Shown: piece by piece, positions 62,763 through 64,000 of the stretch | How positions within the stretch are numbered: position 1 is the first letter of the stretch | How the letters are laid out: every line of letters begins with the position of its first letter | Position numbers and translations under genes: made by a program | Notes under the pieces: generated by a model | Seen by the model: the letters and a program-made list of their open reading frames with translations, nothing else | The model's database searches: none | What the model was told of the DNA's origin: nothing | Origin: Allolobophora icterica | Lineage: Eukaryota > Annelida > Clitellata > Crassiclitellata > Lumbricidae | Direction of reading: 5' to 3' | Length of the DNA: 64,000 bases | NCBI GenBank assembly: GCA_963556255.1 | Contig: OY744610.1 | Span: 14,113,417 to 14,177,416 of the forward strand

Positions 62763-63029
62763 GTATGTGGTTGACATATTTTCAAAATTGAGACTTTGCG
62801 TATATTTCACTGTTTGCTTTCCGTTAGCCGGGCCATTTTAAATTTATAAGTTGATGGGTATAAAGCAATGTGATTTTCCTTACAGAATTTAGTTTAGTTA
62901 CAGTCAAAGTTATAGTTAATAGTTTTTCATTTTAGTTATAATTACAGTTACAGTTAGTATTAGTTTTAGCTACTGTTATAGTTATAATTACTGGATTTTA
63001 TTTTAGTTAGTAGGCTACTTAGCTATAAT

Positions 63030-63215
63030 AACTCGGGACAGTGGGGAGGGATTAATGAATGGTAACACTCTTGCTCGAAGAACGTAAGATCTTCAAAGAC
63101 GCAGTTCGATACCCTACGGCTCCCTATAGTTCGACTCAGCCTTCCACTCCCTATGGGCAGCTGTAAAATGAGCAGTCGCCTAGCAGGCTGCCAAGACGTG
63201 AGGTCTATAAGATTC
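63030..63215 (+). mobile_element. tRNA-derived SINE
   Basis: A-box-like TAATGAATGGTAACACTC and B box GCAGTTCGATACCC (63,101-63,114) about 45 bp apart. It lies downstream of TIR-STING exon 4, in the presumed intron 4. Confidence 0.5.
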
Positions 63216-64000
63216 TGATAATTATACTGTCATAATATTATGTTTCAATGTTACTTACTGCGGTGTGTCAGTGAGCTTGTCATAAGCACGAATAATATTA
63301 TACTTCTTTACAATGTCATATAAGGCTAAGCAAAATTACTTACAGATGTAGCAGCTGTGCATATTTAGACGCGTTACATAATTTGCTTAGAGCTTCATAA
63401 ATACACGACGATCCAAATTCATCGACATCCGATTTCGTTTTTCACTAACCTAACTCTCCCCATACACTGAACAGTCTTTAATAATACGCTATGTATGATC
63501 ACTGGCGTAAACTTGTCCAAAATATTGGAGGGACAAGAGGTCTGGACCAGAGGGGCAAAAAACAATTTTTTTCAAGACGAAAAGTTGTTTTGTTGTTGTT
63601 TTTTTCTCGTTTTTTGGGTTTTTATAGTTTTTGGTGTTTTTAAGATTTTCGCATTTTGGATCATAAAAATCATGAAAAATGGCATGAACAAGAGCTCCAA
63701 CTCAGTTTAATTCAGTTGCGATTTCCGAAAATTAAAAATCATTAAATCAATGTTATTAAGATAACTTCTACAAAAATAAAAAATAAAAAAATTATAAAAA
63801 AAAATGTTTTTGGTTTTCTGATCCTTTTTTTGTTTAAAGCCAAAATCCGAAAAAAACATTTTTCACTTCTGGTCTGGACAGTCAGCAGAGGCTTCCGGTG
63901 TTACGTTATTGCGTATGAAATGGGGCGATTTGTTTACATGTAAATTTGTTTCATATTGAAGATATTGAATATAAAACTAAATCTTTTCATTATGAATTTC
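63216..64000. other. Presumed intron 4 of TIR-STING; no exon found
   Basis: AT-rich, with a T-rich patch at 63,595-63,660 and an A-rich one at 63,770-63,805. No exon continuing the STING domain was recognised. CACTGGCGTAAAC at 63,501 looks like a hAT end but no partner was found. Confidence 0.4.

Overview
This is a eukaryotic nuclear contig from an animal. The genes have GT-AG introns, the intergenic DNA is AT-rich, and repeats are dense. The motif TAGGCCTA recurs, and the protein content fits a marine invertebrate. I lean towards a deuterostome or lophotrochozoan but cannot fix the phylum from the sequence. There is no sign of bacterial gene organisation, and a 200-base assembly gap lies at 12,303-12,502.

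Two host genes can be assembled exon by exon with consistent splice phases. (1) On the minus strand, 35,660 down to 28,282, eight exons encode a predicted 620-residue protein. It has an N-terminal TKL/MLK-like kinase domain in which HRD has become HGN, DFG has become GFD and APE has become ASE, so it is a predicted pseudokinase. A charged linker and a C-terminal NHL-like beta-propeller follow. (2) On the plus strand, from 57,547 and running past the right edge, four exons (57,547-57,979; 60,521-60,616; 61,214-61,443; 62,549-62,762) encode a TIR domain fused to the STING cyclic-dinucleotide-binding domain. The STING helix-1 exon and the residues equivalent to human R238, Y240, E260, T263 and P264 are present. 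This TIR-STING fusion is the most exciting system here.

Most of the rest is a layered transposon landscape. From left to right: two tandem copies of a ~1.6-kb non-coding repeat (R1) with a (GA)n array; a nearly intact CR1/L2-like LINE (6.6-12.3 kb) with a PHD finger on ORF2 and one frameshift; a hAT-type MITE; a large foldback structure (13.4-19.5 kb) whose left arm carries a decayed piggyBac; a 2.8-kb hAT element (21.0-23.8 kb) with a nested MITE and a LINE fragment; a second hAT element abutting a TAGGGTGG-ended transposon; and a DD37D mariner relic. Right of the kinase gene lie an endonuclease-RT LINE relic, further MITEs, copies of R1 and a second repeat R2, a TAGGGGAGAGTT-ended element with a hexamer minisatellite, another RT relic, a second TAGGGTGG element, a tandem duplication carrying a possible cryptic exon, and a Ser/Gly-type minisatellite. 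For nine elements, perfect or near-perfect 8-bp target-site duplications can be read directly.

The two genes are neighbours in a eukaryotic genome. Nothing in the window shows that they work together. In both, a hAT element has landed within about 35 bp upstream of a 3' splice site.
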